Assembly: GCA_023634235.1 (NCBI GenBank)
Contig: JAMKCF010000006.1
Coordinates: 23,079,163-23,143,162 of the forward strand
From: Pisaster brevispinus
Lineage: Eukaryota > Echinodermata > Asteroidea > Forcipulatida > Asteriidae
Reading direction: 5' to 3'
DNA length: 64,000 nucleotides
In this document: piece by piece, positions 36,345-49,095 of the stretch
Position numbering within the stretch: the first letter of the stretch is position 1
Layout: each line of letters starts with the position of its first letter
The notes under the pieces: model-generated
What the model was told of the DNA's origin: nothing
The model's database searches: none
The model's input: only the letters and a program-made list of their open reading frames with translations
Translations under genes and position numbers: made by a program

Positions 36345-36680
36345 AGATTAAAACTGCATTTGCAGCTTTGCTCTCATCTTAAAACTCTTCCACGAAACAG
36401 AAAGCTTAGAAAGAAAAAAAACATCACGATCATATTTTAATAATTTTATTTGTTGCACAGGAATTTTGAGGGGATTTTTATTTTCAAGTGTGTAAAAGAA
36501 AGCAGTTGTAAAATAGTTTGGGTATCCAAAACTCTGTTTGCAGCTTAAAACTGTACCAGGATACAGAAAACTGAACAACAAAATAAAAATAGCGACCGTA
36601 ACTTGATGATTTTGTTCATGAACAGGAATTTCGAGGGGATTCGTTTACTTTTTAATTGTGCAAAAAGGGTCTTTAAAAAG
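36345..36680. repeat. diverged tandem duplication (~165-bp unit)
   Basis: AACTGCATTTGCAGCTT and CACAGGAATTTTGAGGGGAT in the first copy correspond to AACTCTGTTTGCAGCTTAAA and AACAGGAATTTCGAGGGGAT in the second, offset by about 166 bases. Confidence 0.65.
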
Positions 36681-37789
36681 TTTATGCAAATGGTATATAA
36701 GGCAACATGCCACAACACTGGAAGCTTGTAATGACATCAATATCTGCAGGGTAGCTTTTGCCGACAGTCAAAAGAAAAACACGCCGCTTGCACTGATCAA
36801 CAACATGTTTTTACATCTTCTCATGAAGTTATTTTGCCTTCTAAAGGTCTGCAAATATCAATCACAAACAAAAATAATTGTTTTTCTTAATTTCGTCTCA
36901 AGAGGCTAACTGTTTTGAGTTTGGTTTTTGTTTTTCGTCTTTTTGGCGTCTGACTCCAGGGATTTGTAAACAAAGGCACTGGGGTCAAGTATTCTCACAA
37001 CTTAACTTAAGTTTCTCAGTTGAGTGAAATTTTTCCTGTTTGGGTTGCGTTGATATGAGGATGGATGATACAAACAATGAACATATTGGATTAACAAATA
37101 CATATTATAGGGTCAGCTACAGCTAAGGATGCTGATGTGCAGGGATTTAAAAAATAGCTTCATCATGAAAAAAACAAAAAACAAAAACAAACAAAAACAG
37201 GAGGGTAAGAAATAACTGCAGCGAATGTTCGATTAGATTGCATCAGAGCAAACCCTTTAACAGAAAGGATTCTTTCTGTCTGTTGAACAACAAATGAGTC
37301 ACAGGAAAACAATCAACTCAGTTGAGAAAGCTGAACAAGCCAAACACACAAGCTGACATGTAACCGATCAGACAAGATTAGATTACCACACAATGACAAA
37401 ACAGTCCGCGCTGCATTTACACTGTGTCATTGAGCCACTATGTACACATGGTGTGGAGGGGGTGTACATGTAAAATAATCCCAAACCGGTGACATAGTCC
37501 CATTTGAACCTAAATGAATGATGGAGACAGGGAACCATTAGCAGTTGAACGATTCAATCATTTTACAATTACACAATAAACTGGTTTGTATGACCAGAAG
37601 GTTGTCCAAGCTTTCAAGAGGTGTACAGGCTCCACACACTGTGTACATTCTCCCTTAGAAACTTGTTACTCACCTCCATGGTTGTGTACTCAACACTTTG
37701 AAGGTTTGAACACTTTATGATAAGTAAAGCACAGTGATTTAAAACCAAGGTGATCCTCAGGAGTCCAAGCTGGCTGAGAATTCTTTCCA

Positions 37790-38045
37790 GAGATGAGATT
37801 TGATGAATGAGATCATTCCTGATAAATGGCTTACTGGCCATCACTTCTCTTTTATTCTAGACCCAGAAACTCCTAGATGTTACAATTGAGGAGGCTTACT
37901 GCCAGAAATACAAAACTACACTTTCAAGCACAATGTGGACTATTTCTTTCTCCTTTTGGTGACTGCTTTTCTTCTTTCAAGAAAATTTGAAGGCTCAGGG
38001 AGGTTTTGAGTAAATCCTGAAATCAGGAAAAATCCTTAGAAATCC
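37790..38045 (+). repeat. dispersed repeat family R2 (longest copy)
   Basis: GAGATGAGATTTGATGAATG, CATTCCTGATAAATGGC, TAGACCCAGAAACTCCTAGA, TGTTACAATTGAGGAGG, AAGCACAATGTGGACTATTT, TTCTTTCAAGAAAATTTGAA and AAATCCTGAAATCAGGAAAA give the nearly complete order of the family. Confidence 0.65.
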
Positions 38046-40081
38046 TACGCCTAAACCACAAAGGTTTAAAAAGAGCAAATGTGAAAAAGTAGACACAAAC
38101 AAGTTTCAATCAAGATGCAATCAACACTTACCCTCCTAGCAGCTAAATTCCAAGTCTGAATTGGACTTAGGACCCAAACCTAAACAAATAATTTCTAAAC
38201 CCACTGACTGCATGCAACCACGGAAGAAGAAAATTCATCCTCTTTGATGCGACCAACTCCAAGCTGTTTCTTCTCAAACCAGTGAAATGTGTGTACTGTG
38301 TGTACTACCCATGATGTAAACAGTATCTGTACAGACTGACATCTCCCAGCATGTCAACCATGGATGAACCAGCCAGTCTGTTCTTAATGAGCTAACCAGT
38401 AATGAACCTCACAGGTATACAACAGCATCTCTTGACCTTGTCCTAATTCAACCCCACCATTCCCCCAGTCCTTTCCAGCTCAATTATCTCCAATATCTAT
38501 AGCACACTCCTGTAGTTTCAATCGCTTCTAGCAGTAAGCCCCCACCCCACTCCTACCCCAAGCCCTTTTCAGCTCAATTATCTTCGAAAAACTTTCCCAA
38601 ATAACTGCCATCTTGGATCTACACACTGTATAAGCACACTCCTGTAGCTTCAAGTGATTCTAGCGATTACAAAACAGCCTACTTTTAAAAGTTTACTCAG
38701 TAATTTAAGATAAGTTCACCCTACCTCCATTTCAGCAAAGATGTATTGTTAGGTATAAATTCCTTGACAGGGCATATTGTCTTTGCAAATTGTAAAAAAG
38801 TTCTTGTCACCTAAATGCTGAATGAAAGAAGACTGCCTCATCCAAGGCGCTGGATTTGAGAACTGTTTGGTCCTAACCAAATAGTTCTGGGAGTATCCTA
38901 AGATAAAACCAGCCTCAGGCATGCCATCTGACATTTGGAAACAGCACCCTCAAAAACAAACATTTCTATCAGTTATTGCCATGATAAAAAAAATGTGCTC
39001 ATCATCAGGATCGTTCTCTTTGTTTATTGCTGAGAAAAGATGACCATTTATGGTCAATTCCTTCAGAAATGCTTGATGTACTTGGATCATGGGGGCCATG
39101 CTGAAATTGTACACCCTTGTGAGTGGTTTATCTACCACACAACTCCCTTACATTGGTGAGCTGACCAAATGCCGCTTGTCTTTATTCTGTTGTTAGTTTG
39201 AGTCCCTCAACTTTTTCTTCCACTTCTTCAAAGTGAATGATCTGTAAAAACAAACCCTAACCCTGACCCTGTCACAGATTTTATGGAACCTTGGTATGTC
39301 ACAAGTAGTTACATGCATCTTTATTTAGATTTGATGAATCTTGAGTGAGTGAGAAATATCCTTAATTTACTGAGGCTGAATTTACAGAACCCAGCCATGA
39401 ATGAGAACCCAGAAGTTGATATAAATAATGTTCTCAGAGTGGAGAGTTAAACATCCCACGTGTTTCTTACATCAATCTTGAGGAAACGCGCTCCCTTCGA
39501 CAACATCTTCCTATTTGTTTAACGTCTGCTGTGAAGCACCTTATGTTCAGAAATCAAAACAACAAGGCGAGATGATTAATCTCTCCCACAGATAAATTGA
39601 AGTGCATAGAAATAAACAAAGGAACGTTCATGAAAATAACCTAATTTCTTGAATCAAAATTGGAAATAATTATTACTAAAAAAAGAAAGTAGTTGCACTG
39701 ACCTCCGAAGGTCAATTTTTTTTTCCTTCTAGCGACAGCAATTAGGGCAATCCTTTGGAATGATCTTATCTATTCAAGATGTCTCTCTTTTTTTCACCCT
39801 TCTTTTTCTGGAGAATAAATTACGAGATCCCCTCTCGTGGGAAATCTATTTATGAGAGTGGGGAGGTTTATTTATTTCAGATATCTGGTATTATTTGTCA
39901 ACAGTTGATGGCATCTGCCTGGTCACCAACAGCTGTTGTTTGGCTTCAATAAAGTCACTACAGACTGAAGGTTTGGTGGGACTCAAAATAGGCTGGGTAA
40001 AATGTTTTACATTATTTACAAAGAGGGTGCCTGGGGTAAAAAGAAATTATACATCGGCAAATTCAAAATTATTTTAATAAC

Positions 40082-40135
40082 ATTCAAGGACCTTCATGAC
40101 CTTACCCCAAAGTACATCATTGACGCCTTAAAAAA
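40082..40135 (+). mobile_element. possible small LINE reverse-transcriptase fragment
   Basis: A short reading frame gives KDLHDLTPKYIIDAL, which resembles the (A/G)LHGLAPPYISDLL motif common in LINE open reading frames. It has no clear continuation on either side. The match is short, so this is a weak call. Confidence 0.3.
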
Positions 40136-42147
40136 TATATTCTAATGGCATCTAAGAGATAGATCGATGATAGGTTAAAACTCCATCTGCAATTTTTACA
40201 CAGATACATATCTGTCAGTGTACACCATAAATGTTACCAGTGGCACAGCAGGGGACCAGTCTCTCCCTCCTTGAGTGACACGAATGCAATTCGTCTGTCA
40301 ATTGCTCTTCACATATGAAATGTCATAAGCGTTACATCTTCATCAAAGACAATTGATCTCATTATTGGTGGAGGAGGCTGAAGAAGTCAAAGGTACCTTA
40401 CATGTGTCTTGTCAGAAAAACAGATGTAACAAAAAGCTTTAAAGGTATTATACAGGATTGGTTATAACGCTATAAAAACATCATTGTTAAATTTTGGTCT
40501 GAAAGCTTACTGATTATGAAGTTCAGTCTAAAACCCTTTTTTTGTTCCTGTGAAGTACTTCCCTCTGAAATGAAGTAATATTCGAGAAAAACGTATCTGA
40601 AACCTATAATAAAAAAAAGCACAACAGCTGATTTTGGTCTTCACAACCAAAATTAAGGAAAATAGTTTTCACTATTTTTCTCCTGACTTACAAAGGAATA
40701 AGACCAAATTTTCACAAGTTTGTTATTTCATGATTGATCACACAAAACAAGAACCCTGCCTGCAACTCATTTGTCAGCTCAACCAATTCTGTCAAATACA
40801 TGTATTCTAATACCTCTAACTGTACTAGATTAGGTCTGGAACTTCCGTACAAAAGGTCAATTATAAGGCAATTTTTCTTGAGGAAAGGAACATTTCCAAC
40901 AGAACTGATGACGACTTTGGGAAGATCAATTTAATCACAAGAGAAAATTCCTTTAATAAGACGTAGTTAATAAAGTCTGCATATTGCTTCTCATCTTTTT
41001 TATGTTTGGCTTTTTCGGTTAAGGAACTTTTCCTGATCGATTTGGTGTGTATCAAATTTCTTTCTTTTGACTGCTCTTAAAAGATAAACTAGCTTCTCAA
41101 AACACCATGAATGTTTACATAACCAAGAGGTCCACATGTGGCATTTGCCAACATTGACTGTAACATACAAATGCCACAGGCAGATTAAAGGTAACAATTC
41201 AACGCAACAAAATGTCTAAGACATAACAAGATTTGTATAAAAGGAAAATCTGTTTCCCCTACTCCTAAAACTTGAGCAAAACCACATAATCTTAGAACAT
41301 ACAACAAACATGTGTAGTATGCAGTTCATTGACTATAAAGTGGAATATTAAACACCAATTTAATACCTACATGCACTTAAAATCATGAGGGTGACCACTG
41401 TTTTTTACGTTTCTCTTTAACTTGAAAAAAAGAAAACTGCTTAAATCCTATCGGAGGAAACATAGCTACATGTAATTTACCTTTGACACCAACACTGGAA
41501 GTACATTCCGAGCCTCAGAGTAATTCACACTCCTGGATCCACATAAACACACCAACTGCTTCAAACCTTTTAGGCAAACTCTGGAGTTATTTCCCCCGCC
41601 CGCTGGGTCAGAACAGATCTTACCTGTGCCCGGCCGGCATCTGGCTCCAAATTTAGCATCAGTTTCCATCTACCTGGAGAGCCGACAACTATCGGATTTT
41701 GGGGTCTCACTCTGTGAAGCTCTCACACTAAGGTTTCTTAACTCTGACGCATCCAGACAGATCGACTCAAAACACACCAAGGACTCCAACAGATCAAGTA
41801 ACCTTTTAACTTTTGATGGATGTTTTTCTTGACCCCTTAACGATGGGGGGGGGGGTTTCTGATCAGTATTTATCCTTGACAAAATTACTCAAAAGTATCT
41901 GGATCGACATATTCACAGTTATTTTTACTTAAATGGTTCAATTTGATGATTGTTGTTCCTAATTCTCAGAACCTAAAACGGATCTTTTCTAGAAAATTAC
42001 TTTATGAACAAAACTTATTTTTAAGAAAGTACTTTTTGGGGGAGCAAATAATTAAGTACCTCCCCAAGCCTAGAATTTCATCTTTGAGAGGGCGAGGACA
42101 TTTTCATTAACCAAAGGGCACGTCCATTAGAAAATCTTTATGGCAAA

Positions 42148-42235
42148 CTTTTGAAGGGGCATGTTGGCCAAGACCAGGGCAACAGAGGTCATGCTCTCCC
42201 TCTGCTGGAAATACCTGCTGGACCACTGGGTGGGC
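42148..42235. repeat. dispersed repeat family R4
   Basis: AAACTTTTGAAGGGGCATG, GGCCAAGACCAGGGCAACAG and AGGTCATGCTCTCC match the copy at 3318. Confidence 0.6.
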
Positions 42236-43892
42236 ACCACTACTCCACAACACAATTAACATGTCCTGCACTGCAGTACAGTACTTCCCATAACACTTGA
42301 CTTAGGATGTGTTCTTAAGTAGGCTTTTCAGTTTTGAAGCCTCCACCTAAAAGTTCAACAAAAATATTCAAAAGAATGTTCAGGTCTTGTAAAAAATATT
42401 TTGGTCCATATAATTTGTTTAGCTGTACATAAGACCTGCAGTCCAGTGACGATTTTCTTCCCACCACCACTTTCCACCTTCTTCGTTTCATCTCTCTTCC
42501 AATCTCAATTGACATCTAAATGCAACCATTAACAGCAAACTGTTACAATACCACAGACAGAGAGCAAGTGCAAACAGATGGAAAAAACAACACCACCGTG
42601 ACCTTACAACTCTCTCAGCCAACATGGCCTGTTGCTTTAATTCTAAATTTACGTTTTATGAGTCATCAGGCTGCTAGTGTAAGAAGTTGTGAAACCATTG
42701 TTACAGGTCCCCTGCTATTCCAATGTTCACACACGCACCCTGGGGTTTGTTTGTGTTTCGAATCATCAACAAAGAATGTCAACGCCAATGAGCCAATTGG
42801 GGGAAAAAAACAATTCTAATCGAAACAAATGAATAAATACCAAGTTTTACAAATTTAAACTGAAAAAATAAATGATAATAATAACCTGAAATTTTTAAAC
42901 AAATAAACAACTTTTCCATGTTTTTTAAACCTCTGTGATTGTTAGAAACTTGGAAAGAGCTCCTTGTACTCATGTCACATATTATTTATTTAGCCCTTTT
43001 TGACACTTACAGAAAGAAAAACAAGAACTTTGACATTCTAAACTAAAATGATAAAAGGTGACAAAACAGTTCTCCTTTTGGACACTGGGTAATTGCTACT
43101 TCTACCTTTGTACCGTACAACACGTACAATCGTAACAAAACCCAAATAGGAAAACACACACATAAAGTAAACAAACAACTCAAAAGTAAACACCATTTTA
43201 CTTTATAACCAGTGACCATAAACCCCAGACTTTTTTTACCAAGGCCTCTGGGAAGGAAAAAAACCCAGACGGAAAGCAAGAAGGTGTTAGATTGACAAAA
43301 AGGTGCACCGTTAAACTTGATCACGCAAAACCGAACAAATACAAAACCTAGACCTCCAAGCAGGGGGTGCAGCACCTCTCCCACCGACCACAGACTACTT
43401 GCAAAATATTACATGAATAGCCGTCTTGATGCTGGCGATTGTCACAGGTAGAGGCTGTTTTTCTTAGCATTATGGCTGGATAAATAATGGTTTAATCATG
43501 CTTTGACGGGTCAGTATTGTAAATTTAAGTTGAAGAAAAGGTGAAATGGACACTTTCGAAAATGAAATGAGGAACAGACTGAACGAACCATAGTCTTCTT
43601 TTCCCCTTTTTTTCTAGAAGTTCTAATGAAAATCTTATCGAGGCCCAGTTATACGTATTGTTAAACTGAACAGAAATGTCTGTTTTGTTAAAAATTAGAA
43701 GTAATCCAGTCAAACTGAATACATCCCGGCAGGACTCTGGAAGCACTGCTGAGTAAACTGTGCTTTCCACACAATGGTGTAGTGTAAAACCAAAATTATT
43801 ATTCTTTATTCCAGATGCAAAGTTTTCCATCTGTTAAATTGTTTGCGGTACCCTGCTGCTAATTACAGGATTTGAACTGGCCTCTCGACAGC

Positions 43893-44056
43893 GGGCACGC
43901 TCAGTGGGCTTGTGGTTGAGATATCTACTCTAGAATGGTGGGGGGTCATGGGTTCAAATCCCACCCAAGTAAAATGCCTGTTGTGTTGATTTTCTTTTTC
44001 TGTAAGACTCCGAATGCACCGAGTACTAATGTTGCTTACCACACATCAATGGATGG
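43893..44056 (+). mobile_element. SINE family A copy, plus orientation
   Basis: The tRNA-like head reads GGGCTTGTGGTTGAGATATC, TACTCTAGAATGG and GGGTTCAAATCCCACCC, followed by AAGACTCCGAATGCACCGAG and the ACACATCAATG tail. It is the only plus-strand copy seen. Confidence 0.68.
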
Positions 44057-44385
44057 TAAAACAAAACTTAATAAACATTTCAAAAAACTGCTTCCCACTA
44101 GATTATACCAGGCAAACTTTGCCTTGACATTTTGTTTGTGTTTATGACCAATATGTTGATTAGCACTGTATGTACTTCAGTGGACTCCAGGCGTGAGGAA
44201 AGGTTTTCCGGAAGACTGTAGATAGAAATAGTGGAACTTTGCAGTGCTAGTACACATGCAGTAATGCAAAAGTTTGGACTGGATGAAATACATCAAGAGA
44301 GGGCGCTATACAACAAACTGATTTGGAACATCAATAATGTTGAGTTGCCAGTAAGAGACTTCCCTTAAATTTTAACACTTCCAAA

Positions 44386-44540
44386 CCACAGCTGATGATG
44401 ATATTAAATAATCAGACAGTAGGAGGGTTAACTGTGTACTGAGTCACCACGTTACCATATCATAGGCTGGTCTAGTTTATCTATCATTAAAAACCACAGT
44501 TGATGACACTGAATGGCCAGACAGTAGACATGGGTTAATA
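44386..44540. repeat. short diverged direct repeat
   Basis: AAACCACAGCTGATGATGA...AGACAGTAGGAGGGTTAACT is echoed about 100 bases later by AAACCACAGTTGATGACACT...AGACAGTAGACATGGGTTAA. Confidence 0.5.
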
Positions 44541-44874
44541 TCCACGAGCAAAAACAAACTATCAACTTCATTCAGGATATTATAGCCCTTGATGAAATCT
44601 ATCACCTTAAACAGGTGCTAGACTGGACTTTCCTCTCATTTTCTAAATAACATCCCCGAGTTTCTCGCCACTTCATCTTGACCTCTCTGTCCAATTAAGA
44701 CATTCTTGGCAGTCCTGAGAGGGTCATAAAACTCTTAAGTTGATTTCTGGCGTCCCTCATAATAGACCAACTGAAAGAAAAGTCCAGGATTTTCACAACT
44801 TCTTCCTCTCAATGGGACGGAGCTTTTTCAATGGTTTGAGCTGCAACATTTCAAACCAAGTACCCCTTGTATTA

Positions 44875-45925
44875 TGGCATTACAAGTTCACTAAACAGCG
44901 CCCTCACTGAGGTGAAAGAAAGACCTATCACCATGATCACTGGCTGAGAATTGTGTGTGTGTGTGTGAGTTTGTTTTCACATTCAAACCGGGGACCTATA
45001 ACAAAAGAGGCCAATGGGGTCCCCGGTTGGGTGAGGGTCCCTGGTTGGAAAGTGTGTACAAAACCAATGGGAGCTGTTGCCTAAAAGTACAAACAAAAGA
45101 GGGACAATAGGAGGTCCCTGATTGCAGGTGTTTACACACATGGGTGTGTGTGGGTAGGTATACACATTCAAACCAGGGACCTATAACAAAAAGGACAATA
45201 GGTCCATGGTTGCTATCACAAAGGAAAACATTGTGGTCCGCGGTTGCTATCACAAAGGGTTGGACAAAGAAGGGTGCACAATTGCTGGTGTTTACACACA
45301 TGTGTAGGCTTACGGTAGCGCCCTTGTGAGGTATTTTCAACAATGAAACAATGGACCCCACAAGAGAATTCTTTGTTCAACCGGGACCCCACAAGAGAAT
45401 TCTTCAGAAAAGGGAATAATAGAACAATAATGGCAGGACCCCACAAACCCGATCCGTAAGGTTGTGTGTGTGCCTTCATATTCACTACCTTATGGAGACC
45501 GAGTGCAAAACAGAAAAGGGAACACAAAGGGTCTCCATAGGGCAATTCTAAAGACTGGGTTGCTCCACAAGGAATTTTGTGTACAAAGTCTATGGGAGGT
45601 TCTTAACTACAGGGACAAAGGAAAGAACAAAAGATGTCTCCACAGGGATGCAAAAAAAAAAGAATGTGTGTGTGTACGTGTGCATGTTTGACCTCAATGA
45701 TGCTGACCTCTGCTAGGGGTTCATTGAGACTCAGCAAGTGATATAAAAGATCTAAGACAGGAATCTATTAATAGACCCCTTGCATATGACTTCACAAACC
45801 CAACAGCGCCCTCAGTGGGGTCAATGGATGGTGACCTATCATTGGCTGAGAGTTGTGCCCGAAGCATGCACACATGCACATTGACCTCAGCGATCATGCG
45901 GCCAATGAAAGGGGGTCTATAAAAT
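44875..45925. repeat. complex degenerate repeat patchwork
   Basis: GGGACCTATAACAAAA(A/G)G occurs at about 44993 and 45176, TTGCTATCACAAAGG at about 45209 and 45244, GGTGTTTACACACATG at about 45127 and 45288, and GACCCCACAAGAGAATTCTT at about 45354 and 45385. AACAGCGCCCTCA flanks the block at about 44895 and 45802. Short GT runs are interspersed. Confidence 0.7.
45770..45920. repeat. MITE-like element related to M3
   Basis: The left end ATAGACCCCTTGCATATGAC and the right end ATGAAAGGGGGTCTAT are inverted, imperfect matches. The interior has AACAGCGCCCTCAGTGGGGT, which also occurs near 44895. Confidence 0.5.
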
Positions 45926-46820
45926 TACATGGATGTACAACTAGACTTTGAGCAGTGATGCAATACCAGCGGCACCATACATTTGTTGATGTACTTACTA
46001 AGGCTACATCTTGCATTCAGAAGCATTTAAGCACAGTACTGTACAGCCATTTCTCATTCAAACAAGAAAGCTATGAAGTATATATAGTGGCTTTAGTTAG
46101 AGCCGTTTTTTTGTCCTCAACATTTTGACACACATGGTCTCATTGTCATCAGCAGTCTCCTGATGACAACTAGTCAAAATATTGAGAATCATAGAGAACA
46201 AATGAACGCAATATTCAGCTCTTTTTAGAGTAATAGCTTCTTCTGAGAAGGGATTAATACATGATATACCCGAAAACAATAACGTGAAAGTGTACAAAAA
46301 AAGTAGCTCCTTTGTACAAGACACTAGGTGGCAGCAGACTAAGTTATATCCCATATTCAAGAACCCAAGGGCGTACAACACCAGTTCTGGCTGTGGTTGG
46401 TTGAACGGTTTTTCACTATGTTTTAGGTCTCAGAAGCATTCTTGATGCCTGTTTTGGGTCCCACATTCCATCTCCACATTGGACTCAACACCCTCATTAT
46501 CTTGGTTTCAGTCTCTCCCAGCCTCAGTCTCCAATCTTGGTCTCGGTCCGAGACTTTCCTCCCACACAACAACCGTAACGGTTTGATCGATTGGTTGGAT
46601 GACACATTAATATCAAATTATTTTTCTAACCCAGACTGTGTTTCGAAATTACCTTTCCTAAATACCCAACAATCTTTCATAGTTTGATGATCCATTCTCC
46701 ACCCTTATGGGCAACAAATAACCGCTGTTTCACACCCTAGTGCTGCATTCATCACTCCAACCCATGTTAGCCTCCTTGTCATTTACAAGAACATAATGTA
46801 TTTGCTGGATTCAGCCTTAC

Positions 46821-47156
46821 CCTTCTTGTTGTATGCCTCTTAACGATGTACGCGCAGCCAATAATGGTTGATGCGATGCAGATTACACATGCGACTATAT
46901 TAGTTACGCATACTGAGTACATGAGCTCCTTCATTGTGGTGGTGATCATGGAGCAGTCGTCCACGCCTTCAAAGGAGATCATGTCCTCCCGTCTCATGCA
47001 CCTGGACTGAGACTCGCAGCAAAGGCACGACCTCGGAAGACTGTTTTCCTTGCAGTTGACCAGGGTCTGGAGGTCCGCACCGCTTAGGCCGGAGAGCGCC
47101 GTGGCAACCAGGTGGAGGACCACGCAGACGGCTGACAGGAAAGTGAAGAAACTCAA
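46821..47156 (-). CDS. ENTREP: ENTREP/FAM189-family protein, internal exon with two membrane segments
   Basis: This is a 336-nt exon of 112 codons, phase 0 at both ends, between acceptor TCTCCCTCAG (AG at 47158-47157) and donor AGAAGG followed by GTAAGG. Residues 1-23 form a hydrophobic helix containing FFTFLSAVCVVLHL, close to FFMLLSAVCVMLNL of human ENTREP1. Residues 24-77 are a Cys-rich loop with C35, C44, the C46-C47-E48 triplet, C53 and C68; the CCE triplet is shared with the human protein. Residues 78-105 form the last membrane helix, containing LMYSVCVTNIVACVICIAS (human counterpart LLFSVCALNVLSTIVCALA). A basic stretch, KRHTTRR, then begins the cytoplasmic side. The tetraspan CD20-like topology known for the family requires two earlier helices that are not in this exon. 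Confidence 0.92.
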
Positions 47157-47359
47157 CTGAGGGAGACAAAACAGAATAGAGAGAAATTAAACTACACTTC
47201 CAGGTATCTTGGAGAACAATTAACAATAATGATAATTATTATTGTTATTATAAGAATGAGTGAAAACCTAAGCTATACTTTTTGTGCACCTAGGACAAGA
47301 AGTGAAAAAAACAATGAAGTCTATCCTGGTGTTTGTGTTCGGTTTCAATAACATGAAAC

Positions 47360-47500
47360 GACTAAAAAGGATGCTAGTCCATCACAGGTTTCTCCACAGC
47401 TCTTGCCAGTACCCATTTGCACCCCTGGGTGGAGAGAAGCAGTTATGATAAAGTGCCTTGCTCAAAGGACACAAGTATCAGGACTGGCCAGACCTGACCA
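47360..47500 (+). repeat. SINE-like tail fragment
   Basis: GATGCTAGTCCATCACAGGT, GTACCCATTTGCACCCCTGG, GTGGAGAGAAGCAGTTATG and AAGTGCCTTGCTCAAAGGAC form a word order I associate with widespread invertebrate SINE tails. Only one copy is present here. Confidence 0.5.
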
Positions 47501-48904
47501 GAATAAGACAAGAAGGGACCGTTGTCTACCAAGCTTTGCTTCTTGGATCCCTCTGCAGTGTTATATTTACTTCATTCTAATCCTTCATACATTTCATTTA
47601 CAACTTACTTTGGTTTACTACATAACTCCAAAACTTAAATAAAAACATACTTTGTGTAATATTTCTATGCATTTTTAGTATGAAGAAAGTCAACTAAAAA
47701 CATGACAAAAGAACAAGAACCCGACTTAAACTTCTGTAAATGACAAAACTCAACTCAACAAAAGAGATGAGAATGCGTTAAGACCTTAACTTATACTTTA
47801 GTGGATTTCAGTAAAGAAGAAAAACACAGAAGCCGAGAAAAAAACAGAGGCCATTATGCACCCTTAAAATGAAGAAAGTAAACTGAAGTAGAAGAGAAAT
47901 AATAAAGGCTCAAGTTAAGCTTCTTTGTTTTAAAGTGAAGTAGTTAAACAAAAACAACAAATGAGAACAAATTAAAAGATCTTGACTTTTCACATGTGTC
48001 TCTCTCTACACTAAATTCAATCTGTGATGTAACTTTCAAATGAGGAGTAACGAGGACAGAGCCCTCAAATTTCACACCAGTTTTCCCAAACTGTTCTCAG
48101 GTGATGCAACAATTCCTTGATGTATGAATGCAATGGACATGTTGACAATGTTGAACAGTGGCTTCAGCACTTTTCAGATTCCCTTTGGGATCATGATGGA
48201 GGTTTCACTTAATTAAAAGTGTACCCTTTCACCCGTGAAGACTGAAAATAAATTATTACCTCATCAAGCTATACGTTTTTTGTGGGGGGAAAAAAAGTCA
48301 TTTAGAGTTTTCAAATACTTTCAGATTTTTGTCTGAAAAAAAGGTCATTAGCATTTGGACTTTCTGAGCACCAATTGTTACATATCGCCCATATTAGCAT
48401 TGCATTGATGCCTACAACATTTAGACATCTCTGAGATTTTCATCTTGCCTGGATGATTTGATGCGAGGGCGATACCCATGAAGGAATCATTACAACCACC
48501 CTGTCCATCTCGGTCTACCGAGCTTTCCCTCTCCGCTATAAATCATCAAGGGGCGCCTCTCTGAAATGAAGCCCTCGAGAGCAATTTGATTTTTTGCAAT
48601 TACACGGTTCCACTGAACATTCGTAGTGTATAGGTTGGTTACAAATAACAAGTGTCTGGGTCCCTTTTAAATTAACCAGCATGCAATTATAATAGCCTAA
48701 TTTGTAAATGTGGAAAATGCACTTTTCGTGGAGACGGGAGCAGCCTCTACAAACCAGAACTTCAATTACTAAAAGACATACAGTGTCTTAATTATCAGAA
48801 GAAGAACACACAAAACACAAACAATATTCTAAGAATTGACACGAAGGAAATGAAAACCATTGCTTTTAATCAAGAGGTGAGAGTCACTAATGCAAGGAGT
48901 TCAC

Positions 48905-49095
48905 TCACACGAATCCAAATTTTAGGAGGTATGTTGAAACAGTCAGAAGAATGCAAAAAAAAAAGGGAAAAGGCTATTTGACTGTTCTTCCACCTTTTGT
49001 TAACCCCTGGAGTTCCAAGGAGCCTCTTGAATAGTATCCTCAGCACTTGATAAATAAATTAGAGAGCAGAATTTCATTCATGTCTTGTGAACTGA
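48905..49095. repeat. dispersed repeat family R5
   Basis: ATCCAAATTTTAGGAGGTAT, GTTGAAACAGT, ACCCCTGGAGTTCCAAGG, GTATCCTCAGCACTTGAT and ATGTCTTGTGAAC run parallel to 61305-61445. Confidence 0.62.

Larger units (their letters stand above)
34172..46820 (-). other. ENTREP: ENTREP intron (~12.6 kb)
   Basis: The intron is bounded by a GTAAGG donor at 46820 and a CTACAG acceptor at 34172. It contains SINE-A copies, R1, R2, R4 and R6 copies, a diverged ~165-bp tandem duplication (36345-36680) and the repeat patchwork at 44875-45925. I see nothing definable in about 38100-40000 and 40600-42100. Confidence 0.75.
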
